A DNA stretch of 64,000 bases. It comes from Pseudomonas sp. PA15(2017). Its GTDB lineage: Bacteria > Pseudomonadota > Gammaproteobacteria > Pseudomonadales > Pseudomonadaceae. The notes beneath the pieces were generated by a model, which was given only the letters and a program-made list of their open reading frames with translations, made no database searches and was not told the DNA's origin. Location of the stretch: assembly GCF_001945395.1 (NCBI RefSeq), contig NZ_MSXV01000010.1, positions 62,001 through 126,000 on the forward strand, in the 5' to 3' direction. How positions within the stretch are numbered: the first letter of the stretch is position 1; the number at the start of each line of letters is the position of its first letter. Below, piece by piece: positions 50,859-59,431 of this stretch. Both the position numbers and the translations under genes were made by a program.

Positions 50859-52217
50859 TCACTCCGGTAAGGCATCGGTCAACTGGTTCAACGCCACCAG
50901 CGTGTCCTCCAGGGGCCACGGGCCGCGCAGATCCTGCTGCAGGAACTGGTCGATGGCGCCGTTGAGCTGTACGGCGCAATCGGTGACCGGATCGGCCCCG
51001 GCCTGGTACTCGCCCAGGCGCAACAGCATCTCGACCTGGCGGTAGGCGGCCATGAGCCGGCGCAGGCGGTTGTTGGCGCGCTGATGCTCGCGACTGGCCA
51101 CGTTGCTCAACACCCGGCTGATGCTGGCCGGCACGTCGATTGCCGGGTAGTGGCCACGCTCGGCCAGCTTGCGTGACAACACGATGTGGCCATCGAGCAG
51201 CGAGCGCACCTCGTCGGCCACCGGGTCGTTCATCGAGTCCTGTTCGATAAGCACGGTGTACAGGGCCGTGATCGAGCCGACTTCACTCATTCCCGCCCGC
51301 TCCACCAGTTGCGGCAGCAGCGTGTACACCGAGGGTGGCAGGCCGCCACGGCCCAAGGGTTCGCCGGCGGCAATGCCGATTTCGCGCTGAGCACGGGCGA
51401 ATCGGGTCAGGGAGTCGATCAACAGCAATACCTTCATACCGCGGGCTCGGAACGCCTCGGCAATGGCCGTGGCCGTGAAGGCTGCGCGTGCTCGTTCCAT
51501 GCTGGACCTGTCGGAGGTGGCACAGACCAGCACCGAGCGTTTGCGCAGCGTCTCGTCCAGTTCGTGGTCGAGGAACTCGCGCAGTTCCCTGCCGCGTTCG
51601 CCAATCAGCCCGAACACGATCACGTCGCACCCCATGTTGCGCGCCAGCTCGGCCATCAGGGTGGTCTTGCCGCAGCCCGCGCCCGCGAACAAGCCCACGC
51701 GCTGGCCCTCGCCGAGCAGCAGGGCGCTGTCGATAGCGCGGATACCGGTGGTCAGCGGTCGGCTGATCCGCGGGCGCTGGGTGGGCGGCAGGGCCGCGCT
51801 GATGACCGGTAGTGTCTGGCGGGTATCGCTGGGGCCAGCGAAGGCGCCCTGGGCGTCGCCCAGCAAGGGCCGGCCGAAACCATCGAGCACGCAGCCCAGC
51901 AGGGTTTCATCAACGCCGATGCGGTGGGCGATCCCCAGCGGGCGTATGGCGGCTCCGACCTGAATGCCCTCCGGGGTACCGAGGGCGCTGAGCAAGGTGC
52001 AGTCCGGTGTGAAACCGACGATCTCGGCGAGAATGTGGCTGCCATCCGCCTTGATCACCTCGCACAGATCGCCCACCTTGGCCGCCGGTACCTGGCACTC
52101 GAGCAGGATGCCGCTGACCGCCGTCACCTTGCCGCTCACGCGCACGGCGCTAAAGTCGTTCAGGCGCGCCGCCTGGCGCTGCTCCCACTCTCGCAGGGCC
52201 GGCAGCAGGGCAGTCAC
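50859..52217 (-). CDS. hrcN: T3SS ATPase HrcN (SctN)
   Basis: HrcN (452 aa) is the hexameric ATPase that unfolds and detaches secretion substrates. It has Walker A GAGCGKTT at about residues 179-186, a conserved FGLIGERGRE loop, Walker B VLLLIDSLTRFARAQREI and the GGLPPSVYTLLPQLVERAG segment. The start is GTG at 52217, overlapping the hrpQ stop by 4 bases; the length matches the family. Confidence 0.97.
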   Translation of the reverse strand: MTALLPALREWEQRQAARLNDFSAVRVSGKVTAVSGILLECQVPAAKVGDLCEVIKADGSHILAEIVGFTPDCTLLSALGTPEGIQVGAAIRPLGIAHRIGVDETLLGCVLDGFGRPLLGDAQGAFAGPSDTRQTLPVISAALPPTQRPRISRPLTTGIRAIDSALLLGEGQRVGLFAGAGCGKTTLMAELARNMGCDVIVFGLIGERGRELREFLDHELDETLRKRSVLVCATSDRSSMERARAAFTATAIAEAFRARGMKVLLLIDSLTRFARAQREIGIAAGEPLGRGGLPPSVYTLLPQLVERAGMSEVGSITALYTVLIEQDSMNDPVADEVRSLLDGHIVLSRKLAERGHYPAIDVPASISRVLSNVASREHQRANNRLRRLMAAYRQVEMLLRLGEYQAGADPVTDCAVQLNGAIDQFLQQDLRGPWPLEDTLVALNQLTDALPE

Positions 52218-53167
52218 CAGCTCACCTCCAGGCGTTGCTCGCCATCGAACTGGATGCGGCCGTTGTCGATCTGCACCAGGCGGATACCATCGATGCGGTC
52301 GCCGATGTACATGCGTCGCCCATCGGCCATCACCAGGTGGCCATTGCTGCCGCCGATAATCTGGGTGATCGCGAAGGGGAGACCGCCGTTGCCATTGAAC
52401 ACCTGGTCGTCGATGCGAAAATCCACCCGGTGATCCTGCTTGAAGCGCTGCAGCATGCGCTGGTAAACCTGCATGCTCTCGTCCTTCAGGCTACCGCTCA
52501 ACACCAACCCCTGATCATCGTGTTCCAGGCTGACAGCGCCGAGCATGCGCTCGCTAAGCATGGTCTTGAGCAGCCGGGCAGCGCTCTGCTGATCGAGGGC
52601 TGCCGGTTGCGCTTGTGCAGGGGCCGCAGGCGTGGCGAGCGGCGAGGCGACTGAAGAGGCGGCTGGAGAGTCACTCGGCGTCAGTGTCGCGCTGCTCAGG
52701 CTCCAGGCGCTGCCCACCACGCCCAGCAGCACCCCCAGCGTGATGCAGGCGCCGCGGCTGAGTAAGGTGCCGCGCGGCGACGATGCAGCGGGCCCTGGCG
52801 TCTCGTTGCCCTGAGCGCCTTGCGCGCCATCGTCGGGGGCGATGACTGGCAGGTTCGTCCAGGGGGCCTCGGCAGGCGTGAGGGTCAGCCAGACCGAACC
52901 CAGTGCGAACTGGGCATGGGGCTGCAGGTCGGCCAGCGGATGGCCCTCGATATCCAGCGGGTGAGCGTCGGCCGCCTCCAGGCGCCAGCCTTCGCCGTCG
53001 CGCCGTAATTGGCAGTGGCGAGGGTGCACGCCTGCATCGTGCAGCGCGAGGTCCAACTCATCGTTGGCGCCGATTGCCCAGTGGTCACCGATCAGCGGCA
53101 GTGCCGCGCCCTGGTGAAGGCCGTTCAGCACCCGCAGTTCAAACAGGTCGTTACCGGAATCGTTCAT
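52214..53167 (-). CDS. hrpQ: T3SS inner-membrane ring protein HrpQ (SctD)
   Basis: HrpQ (317 aa) corresponds to SctD. An N-terminal FHA-like cytoplasmic domain (residues 1-110, ELRVLNGLHQGAALPLIGDHWAIGA) is followed by one membrane helix at about 135-155 (ACITLGVLLGVVGSAWSLS), a proline/alanine-rich linker and a periplasmic ring-building domain. It joins the HrcJ ring. It overlaps hrcV and hrcN by 4 bases on each side. Confidence 0.88.
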   Translation of the reverse strand: MNDSGNDLFELRVLNGLHQGAALPLIGDHWAIGANDELDLALHDAGVHPRHCQLRRDGEGWRLEAADAHPLDIEGHPLADLQPHAQFALGSVWLTLTPAEAPWTNLPVIAPDDGAQGAQGNETPGPAASSPRGTLLSRGACITLGVLLGVVGSAWSLSSATLTPSDSPAASSVASPLATPAAPAQAQPAALDQQSAARLLKTMLSERMLGAVSLEHDDQGLVLSGSLKDESMQVYQRMLQRFKQDHRVDFRIDDQVFNGNGGLPFAITQIIGGSNGHLVMADGRRMYIGDRIDGIRLVQIDNGRIQFDGEQRLEVSW

Positions 53168-55260
53168 GCGTATTGCTCGCTCTCTAGGGCCGCTGTTTCC
53201 TCCAGTTCGAAGCGGCCGAGGACCTTGACCTGTGCCGAGCTGCTGATCTCCGCGAAGGACAGCACGGGCACGTGATAGAACTCCTCTTGCAGAAGAATGC
53301 GCAGGGGGCTGCGCAGATCCTGAGGAACCAGCAGCACGGCGCGCTTCCTGGCACGCTGTGGAAAGGCCATGTGCAGGTGCTGGAGCAGCAACTGGCTGGT
53401 CGCATCACTGAGTGCGAAGAAGGTTTCGGTTTGCGTCTGGCGCAGGCCGTCGCGCAGAACACCCTCGCTCTCGGGGGTCAGCAGCCAGACCTCCAGGCCT
53501 TCTGCCGTGGCGTACTGGTGGTAGATCTGCGACTTCAGGGCGATGCGTACGTAATTCACCAGCATGGCGATGTCGCGTTCGTACTGGCCGTGCTCGACCA
53601 ACGTTTCGGCGATCACCCGCACCGAGCGCAGTGGCACGCACTCGGCGGCCAGCCCCTGCAGCACCGCTGCAAAGCGCGCCAGTGGCAGCACCCGGAGCAT
53701 TTCCTGGGCGAGTTCGGGCTGCTCGGACTCCAGCCAACCAAGGATCGCCTTGGTCTCCTGCAGGCCGATGAACTGCGGTGCGCAGGCATGCAGGGTGCGC
53801 TCCATGCGCTCGATGATCAGGGTGGCGGCGCTGATCTGTTCCAGCTCCGTGTTGTGCAGAACCGGCGAGTCGGCGGGCATCCAGACCCATTGGCCCTCCT
53901 GGCGCTCGACGCTGCCGGGAATTAGCTCGTCGAGTTCGAGCTCGTCTAGGGCCTCGGCATCGACGGCCACGTGGCTGTGGCTGAGCGTGGCGCGCATCAT
54001 CGGCACTTCGTACACCGAGAAGCGGAATTCGTCCTCGGGGATGTGCTCCGACTGCTCGATGATGAACGAGGGCAGGGTCAGGCCGTACTGCACCACCAGG
54101 CGATTGCGGCGTTGACGGATCTCGCTGACGATCGCGGCGATCTGCTGCGCGTCCTGGTTGGGGTGGAACTGCAAGACGAACTGGCGGCTGGGGTTGAAGG
54201 TGCGCAAGTCTTCGTCACCGTTGAGCTCCGGCGCCACCCACTGGGCTTGCTCGTCCTCCGGTTGCGGTTTGTCGCGGTAAATCTGCAGCACGCCGCCGCA
54301 CCCGCAGATCAGGGCGATGGTGATGAATATCCCGGTCGGCATGCCGGGCAGTGCGGCGAAACCGAGCATGGCCACCGCCGAGATGATCCACACCTTGGGC
54401 TGGCTGGTCAGTTGCTCGGCGATTTCGCGGCCGATGTTCGATTGCGGCGTCGGGTTGCCGTCCGGCACGCGAGTGATCACGATGCCGGCGGTGACCGAGA
54501 TCATCAGGGCGGGTATCTGCGAGATGAGGCCGTCACCGATGGTCAGAATGGTGTAGATGTGCAGGGCGTCGCCGGCACTCATGTTCATCTGCATCACGCC
54601 GATGCTGATGCCGCCGATCATGTTGATGGCGATGATGATCAGCCCGGCAATGGCGTCGCCCTTGACGAACTTCATGGCGCCATCCATCGCCCCGAACAGC
54701 TGGCTTTCCTTGGCGAGTTCCTCGCGTCGGGCACGGGCATCCTGCACGCTGATCAGGTTCGCGCGCAGGTCGCTGTCGATGGACATCTGCTTGCCGGGCA
54801 TGGCGTCCAGGGTGAACCGCGCGCCGACTTCGGCGACCCGTTCCGAGCCCTTGGTGATGACCATGAAGTTGACCACCGTGATGATCAGGAAGATCACCGT
54901 GCCCACCGCCAGGTTGCCGCCGACCACGAATTCGCCGAAGGCTTCGACGATGTGGCCGGCGTCTTGGTCCAGGAGGATCAAGCGTGTGGTCGAGATCGAC
55001 AGGGCCAGACGGAACATGGTGGTGATCAGCAGCACCGCCGGAAAGGTAGAGAAGGCCAGTGGCCGCGGCAGGTTCATCGCCAGCATGATCAGCAGGCAGG
55101 AAATACAGATGTTGATGGCGATCAGCACGTCGATCAGCCAGGTCGGCATGGGGGTTATCATCATGAAGATGATCGCCAGCACCACGAAGGCCCCGACGAT
55201 TTCCGAGCGCCGCATGGCCGCCAGGGCGAGCTGGTTGGCGACATGGATGAGGTAGGTCAT
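53164..55260 (-). CDS. hrcV: T3SS export gate protein HrcV (SctV)
   Basis: HrcV (698 aa) is the major export gate. The N-terminal half has about eight membrane helices, with the FHIPEP-family signature around FVVGGNLAVGTVIFLIITVV and GARFTLDAMPGKQMSIDSDL. The C-terminal cytoplasmic domain (from about 360) forms the nonameric ring that receives chaperone-effector complexes. The start at 55260 overlaps the hrpJ stop by one base. Confidence 0.96.
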   Translation of the reverse strand: MTYLIHVANQLALAAMRRSEIVGAFVVLAIIFMMITPMPTWLIDVLIAINICISCLLIMLAMNLPRPLAFSTFPAVLLITTMFRLALSISTTRLILLDQDAGHIVEAFGEFVVGGNLAVGTVIFLIITVVNFMVITKGSERVAEVGARFTLDAMPGKQMSIDSDLRANLISVQDARARREELAKESQLFGAMDGAMKFVKGDAIAGLIIIAINMIGGISIGVMQMNMSAGDALHIYTILTIGDGLISQIPALMISVTAGIVITRVPDGNPTPQSNIGREIAEQLTSQPKVWIISAVAMLGFAALPGMPTGIFITIALICGCGGVLQIYRDKPQPEDEQAQWVAPELNGDEDLRTFNPSRQFVLQFHPNQDAQQIAAIVSEIRQRRNRLVVQYGLTLPSFIIEQSEHIPEDEFRFSVYEVPMMRATLSHSHVAVDAEALDELELDELIPGSVERQEGQWVWMPADSPVLHNTELEQISAATLIIERMERTLHACAPQFIGLQETKAILGWLESEQPELAQEMLRVLPLARFAAVLQGLAAECVPLRSVRVIAETLVEHGQYERDIAMLVNYVRIALKSQIYHQYATAEGLEVWLLTPESEGVLRDGLRQTQTETFFALSDATSQLLLQHLHMAFPQRARKRAVLLVPQDLRSPLRILLQEEFYHVPVLSFAEISSSAQVKVLGRFELEETAALESEQYA

Positions 55261-56339
55261 CAGGCCATCGCCTCCTGCAAGCGGCGCTGTTCTTCATTGA
55301 CCAGCGCAGTGGACAGCAGCAACAGGTTATCGAGGGCTTTCTGCCGGCTCTTGTTGTCGTTCCAGTTCATGTACTTCAGCTCCTTGAGCAGGGCCAGCAG
55401 GCGATTGACCAACGCCAGCTGGTGTTCGAGCTGGCGGCCGCCGACTTCCTGCACCAGTTGCAGGGTTTCCTTGGGTTGCATGCCGTCGCTGATGAGTTGC
55501 TGCAGAACCTTCACGAATGCCGAGGTCTTCATCTCGAACCCCGGGTTCTTGGCCAGCATTTCGTTACGCATGTGGGCGCAACTGCCATAGAACTGTTTCA
55601 GAAAGGTGGTGCGCTCGATGTTCTTCAGCGCTTCGTGTTGTTGCTTGGGCCTGGCGGTGGTCACCAGGTGGTTGGTTTCAACCAGCAGGTCGCTGAGCTG
55701 GGCGTCGAAGCCGTGGTCACCGTCGCCGTCGCCGTCTTCCCGTTCGCTGATCATCCGGGTCAGTTCCAGCAGATTTACCTGGCCGTTTCCTGACAGGCTG
55801 CGTGCGCTCTCGCGGCGCCGCGGGTCGGCAACTGCCGACGCGAACGATACCCGCGAGCGCAGTGACCGAGCCTGCTGGCTGTGCTGTGCAGCGAACTGCA
55901 GTCTCAGTGCCTGCAGCTTCCTGGCTTCCTCGAACGAGCGCGCCTGCTGCGCCTGGCGTTCGGCAATGCGCAGCAGGCTCAGCGCCTGGCCGAGGTCGTT
56001 CCGCGAACTATCGAGCATCTGCCGGAAACCGCCGTCGCTACGGGCGCTCTGGCGCAACAGGTCGGCCTTCGACTCCAGGGTCGTGAGCAGCTGTTTGTAC
56101 AGCTTGTACTGCAGGACTTTCTGCGACTGCAGTTGCAGGGCCTTGAAGCGCAGGTTGCGCTTGTGCAGGCGGATGCTGACCTGACTCAGCTCGGCATTGA
56201 AGCTGGAAACCTGCTGCGCCGTGGTGCCTGCCGCCTGCGCGCCACCCTGTTGCCCAGGCGTGCCCGAGGGCCCCGCCGATCCCGGTGTGATCGGCGGCAG
56301 GCGCGTGGGCGCAGTAGCGGATTGAGCACGGTTGATCAT
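55260..56339 (-). CDS. hrpJ: T3SS gatekeeper HrpJ (SctW)
   Basis: HrpJ (359 aa) corresponds to the YopN/SctW gatekeepers, which set the order of translocator and effector secretion; in P. syringae it is itself secreted. It has a disordered N-terminus rich in P, G and T (residues 10-45) and a helical HrpJ domain (ELSQVSIRLHKRNLRFKALQ, then the DGFRQML-like and HMRNEMLAKNPGFEMKTSAF parts). It is the first gene of the 12-gene leftward operon and lies 29 bases from its hrp box. Confidence 0.9.
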   Translation of the reverse strand: MINRAQSATAPTRLPPITPGSAGPSGTPGQQGGAQAAGTTAQQVSSFNAELSQVSIRLHKRNLRFKALQLQSQKVLQYKLYKQLLTTLESKADLLRQSARSDGGFRQMLDSSRNDLGQALSLLRIAERQAQQARSFEEARKLQALRLQFAAQHSQQARSLRSRVSFASAVADPRRRESARSLSGNGQVNLLELTRMISEREDGDGDGDHGFDAQLSDLLVETNHLVTTARPKQQHEALKNIERTTFLKQFYGSCAHMRNEMLAKNPGFEMKTSAFVKVLQQLISDGMQPKETLQLVQEVGGRQLEHQLALVNRLLALLKELKYMNWNDNKSRQKALDNLLLLSTALVNEEQRRLQEAMA

Positions 56340-56367
56340 GGCGCAGCCTGGAAGAACGAATGCTCAA

Positions 56368-56395
56368 TGAGTGGCGTGGGAGCCGAACCGGTTCC
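56368..56395 (-). promoter_or_regulatory. hrp box (HrpL promoter) of hrpJ operon
   Basis: On the minus strand GGAACC (56395-56390), a 15-base spacer and CCACTCA (56374-56368) match the HrpL consensus. It serves the whole hrpJ-hrcU operon, in which all genes overlap or abut. Confidence 0.94.
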
Positions 56396-56519
56396 CCGGA
56401 TTGCCGTGTGCAGAAATTGGTTCGGGAAACTGTCCGCTAGCGCAGGATCTTGCTCAAGGTGACACGGTGCTCATTCGCTATTTACTTATAAATCATGGGC
56501 TTATAGCGGCTAATTGAGA

Positions 56520-56535
56520 TGGCATGCATGTAGCT
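56520..56535 (+). promoter_or_regulatory. Sigma-54 promoter of hrpL
   Basis: TGGCATGCATGTAGCT carries GG at 56521-56522 and GC at 56533-56534, the exact -24/-12 spacing of sigma-54 promoters. It lies 31 bases upstream of the hrpL ATG. It is the expected target of HrpR/HrpS. Compared with the consensus, the -12 element is TAGCT rather than TTGCT. Confidence 0.85.
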
Positions 56536-56566
56536 ACAGCTCCTGCTCCCTACACAGGAGAATCTC

Positions 56567-57121
56567 ATGTCCGCTAATCTCGCTCTTCGCCACGCCACCT
56601 CTCTGCCCGTAAGCCGCACACCCAGCGCCATTCGCCAGTTGACCCAGGCCCAGGTGCAGAAGCTTCGTGCCTTCGTGCACAAGCGCGTGATGAACCCCGA
56701 CGATGCCGATGACATCCTGCAGTGCACGTTCTTCGAAGCGTTGCGCAACGAGCACAAGTTTCAACACGCCAGCAAACCGGAGACCTGGCTGTGCGGCATC
56801 GCCCTGAACCTGATCCGCAATCATTTCCGGCGCACCTACAACCAGCCTTATCAGGAGAGCCTCGACGACCAGACCAATGTGGCGCACGAGCAGCACATCG
56901 ACATTGGTCAGTGCGTTGACGGAAGCCGGCAGTTGCAGCGCACGGTGGAAGCCATCCAGACATTGCCCGCAGCCATGCGCCAGGTGATCCATGTCAGCCT
57001 GGTGATGGATGGCAATTATCAGGAAACGGCGCAGAGCCTTGGCGTACCGATTGGCACCGTGCGCTCGCGGCTGTCGAGGGCGCGGGAGCAGTTGCGTCGC
57101 TCGATCGATCCGTTTGCCTGA
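56567..57121 (+). CDS. hrpL: ECF sigma factor HrpL
   Basis: HrpL (184 aa) directs RNA polymerase to hrp boxes. Region 2 is seen as LRAFVHKRVMNPDDADDILQCTFFEAL with the following KPETWLCGIALNLIRNHFR, and region 4 as NYQETAQSLGVPIGTVRSRLSRAREQLRR. The size is that of P. syringae HrpL. AGGAGA lies 6 bases before the ATG. Four hrp boxes in this window are its likely targets. Transcription ends at the hairpin at 57129. Confidence 0.95.
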   Translation: MSANLALRHATSLPVSRTPSAIRQLTQAQVQKLRAFVHKRVMNPDDADDILQCTFFEALRNEHKFQHASKPETWLCGIALNLIRNHFRRTYNQPYQESLDDQTNVAHEQHIDIGQCVDGSRQLQRTVEAIQTLPAAMRQVIHVSLVMDGNYQETAQSLGVPIGTVRSRLSRAREQLRRSIDPFA

Positions 57122-57128
57122 AGCCATG

Positions 57129-57187
57129 GCCTGACGACATGTATCTAAGCATCAGAGATGCATGCCGTCAGGCAGTTGGGTTTTATT
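57129..57187 (+). terminator. Terminator of hrpL
   Basis: GCCTGACG (57129-57136) pairs with CGTCAGGC (57166-57173), with further pairing of ACATG and CATG inside, followed by GGGTTTTATTT. It may also block leftward transcription from the hrpK-like gene. Confidence 0.7.
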
Positions 57188-57269
57188 TGGCGGATTGCTG
57201 GCTGAGTTGATAACAGCACAACCTCAAAGGTATCTAGGGCTCGGCCTAGTCGTTCGGGGCCTTGCCTAA

Positions 57270-58493
57270 TCAGATCTTGTCAGCGACCTTGCGCACCTTC
57301 TCCGGCGCAGCTTCGGTGTTGGAAAGTTGATTGGTGTAAGCACCGATGAACATCTGTACCGGGTTCAATTTACCTTTCTTGAGCCCGTCCACGGCTCCCA
57401 CGATGGCGTCCTTGAAGGTATTGGCATATCCACTCAAACCTCCTTTGAGTGCCCCCAGGAAGCCATCCTCATCCTTGGAGTCGCCAACACCCTTAAGGGT
57501 GTTGCTGAGGATGGGAATAAACCACAACTTTTGTGCCGCAGAGCTCACGAATCCCTTGAAGCCGCTCTTGTTGGTGCCATCTTCATACACATAGGGATCT
57601 TTTGTCTTATCGAGGCGGTGATCGTCCTTCAGGGCACCGTAACCTTTTTCGGTAAAGTCCTTCCAATTGCCTGCGGGAGTACCATGGCGGGCGTCACCGT
57701 CCTTGGTAATCCCGTAAAGATCGCCTTTGCCGCTGACCTTCTCTCTGGAGTCACCGCCGGCAGTCTTCGAGGTGTCGATCCAGTTCAAAACCTTGGCTGC
57801 ATTGTAGGCCGCGTCGGCTCTTGCCTTAGGATCCTTGTTGTTCTCGGTCCAGTCGCCCAGCTGCTTGTACGCCCCCTCGTGATTAATGTCCTTCTGGTTG
57901 CCGAGATTTTTCAGAATGGGGTTGGCATTGATGATTTCCTCGGCACTTCGTGTATCACCGGCAGGTCGACCTGTGGCTGCCGTTGGCTTGCTCTTGATCT
58001 CCTTCTCCGTCTCTTTGATGGAAGCATCAGGGTTCTTGACCTGCAGAGCCGCGACATCGCCGGTTTTTCCACCCGTGGCTGGTCTCTCGCTACCGGTAGT
58101 GGCGGTAGGCATCAACGCGGTTGGCTGTCCCGCGCCTAGCATTTGCGCAGAACCATTGTGCAGCTTGGACGTGACCTGTTCCGTGGCCTGTTGAACCAAC
58201 AGTTTTGCAAGTGTTTTAGCCACTGTGCTTAGTGCCTGGTCAAGAAGGCTTTGCTTGGAGCCACCGTGGCTGTTGTGACACCGCTGTTGGTCAAGACCGT
58301 TACGTGGGCCGGCGCTGGGGCTGCCAAATGACAGTGGTTTGTTGAGCGGGCCAAAGTTTACGCTGGCATTGCCCGTGTCTGGCTTGTTTTTACCTGGGGA
58401 CTTCGCAGCCCCCTCTCGTGCAGGTAAGCCATTAGCTGCGTTACCCGGGTTGTTAAAAGTGGGTTGCTGTCTGTGTGACGGTGCTTTGATCAT
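57270..58493 (-). CDS. hrpK: HrpK-like type III helper/translocator protein
   Basis: The protein (407 aa from ATG 58493) has a disordered, S/T/N/P-rich N-terminus as in secreted T3SS proteins, a middle part with DWTENNKDPKARADAAYNAA and SGKGDLYGITKDGDARHGTP, and a hydrophobic region near the end (FVSSAAQKLWFIPILSN). I read it as HrpK-like from these features and from its place next to hrpL under an hrp box. P. syringae HrpK is a putative translocator of over 700 residues, so this is a short form. GGAGAG favours ATG 58493; ATGs at 58496 and 58508 also exist. Base composition is less GC-rich than in the hrc genes. Confidence 0.65.
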   Translation of the reverse strand: MIKAPSHRQQPTFNNPGNAANGLPAREGAAKSPGKNKPDTGNASVNFGPLNKPLSFGSPSAGPRNGLDQQRCHNSHGGSKQSLLDQALSTVAKTLAKLLVQQATEQVTSKLHNGSAQMLGAGQPTALMPTATTGSERPATGGKTGDVAALQVKNPDASIKETEKEIKSKPTAATGRPAGDTRSAEEIINANPILKNLGNQKDINHEGAYKQLGDWTENNKDPKARADAAYNAAKVLNWIDTSKTAGGDSREKVSGKGDLYGITKDGDARHGTPAGNWKDFTEKGYGALKDDHRLDKTKDPYVYEDGTNKSGFKGFVSSAAQKLWFIPILSNTLKGVGDSKDEDGFLGALKGGLSGYANTFKDAIVGAVDGLKKGKLNPVQMFIGAYTNQLSNTEAAPEKVRKVADKI

Positions 58494-58569
58494 CATCGCT
58501 CTCCGCATTTTCTTTGCATGGGGATTGGTATTTGGTCGAGTGGCTGCTCGACGAATGGGGTCAAGTAGT

Positions 58570-58597
58570 TGTGTGGTAAGCCCGGGGGATCGGTTCC
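58570..58597 (-). promoter_or_regulatory. hrp box (HrpL promoter) of the hrpK-like gene
   Basis: On the minus strand GGAACC (58597-58592), a 15-base spacer and CCACACA (58576-58570) fit the HrpL consensus. It is 77 bases upstream of the chosen start. Confidence 0.92.
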
Positions 58598-59431
58598 TTG
58601 GGCTGCCTTGGCCATCGTTTAGCCAGATGGGCTGTCGACGTTGTGGAGGGCGATTGGCGTGCCGGCGAGTAACTGCAATTTCAGCCTGCTGGCAACGCCG
58701 TATTCGAGATCGTGTCAGTCGCTCCTTCGCATGAGGCGTTCGACGTGATCGTTAGGCTGTCTGGCCGAAATCAGTCATGGCGCTCAAGTGAGCCAGACTG
58801 GTAGCGGGGTTGGCTTCAACGGCCCGGAATCAATTCTCCTGTGTTGCCGGCCGAGGCGATGTTTCTGCACATCGTGGCTCAGGACGATGGGTGGTCGGAT
58901 AGCGGCATTCTGTTCCCGATCATCCGTGCCGATTCACTAGGAACCTGGCGCTGCCGGGAGCACACGGCAGCGGCGTGTGTGTGGGCACATTGGCTCTGGG
59001 CGTTCTTGCGGATGGAGCGAGACTGACAGGCATGACCCGTGCGCCTTTACGGCATTGGGCTTGTTTAGGGAGATATGTTTGCCGCTGAGCTGGCTGGAGG
59101 CTCTTGATCAGTGGGGTCATTGCTCGGGTAGAGGCCTGAGTACAATCGCCTTCTCGTCAATGGTGGGACAAGCATACTGATCGTTCTTCTACCACCCTCA
59201 CGCTAGCAGGGCAGCTCCTGCGCCAGGGCTTGGAGCTGCCTGGCACCAGTTTCAATGTGACCACTCGGAGCCGCTTGCCTGAATTCAATCACCGAGCCGA
59301 GAGATATGTCCTCATGCATCAGGTCTTTCACCGGTAACCCTCGTTGTCAGAATCAGCGCGTCGCTTAGGCGGACGTTTACACCACTGGGCGTGTCCGGTC
59401 CGCCTGCGAGCACTCAAGAGTGCAGCGAAGG
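58598..59431. other. Gap between hrpK-like promoter and hopM1-like gene
   Basis: No gene is recognised in these 834 bases. Short frames (for example 58841-59026 plus, 58920-59120 minus) lack ribosome sites and recognisable features. No transposase remnant, hrp box or clear terminator was found, although the effector gene to the right should end transcription here. Confidence 0.5.

Noticed and set aside
53971..55590. 539-codon open frame on the plus strand across hrcV and hrpJ
   Set aside because: Antisense of hrcV; the protein is histidine- and aspartate-rich without domain features.
58841..59180. Small genes between the hrpK-like and hopM1-like genes
   Set aside because: Short overlapping frames on both strands with no ribosome sites, no hrp box and no recognisable features.
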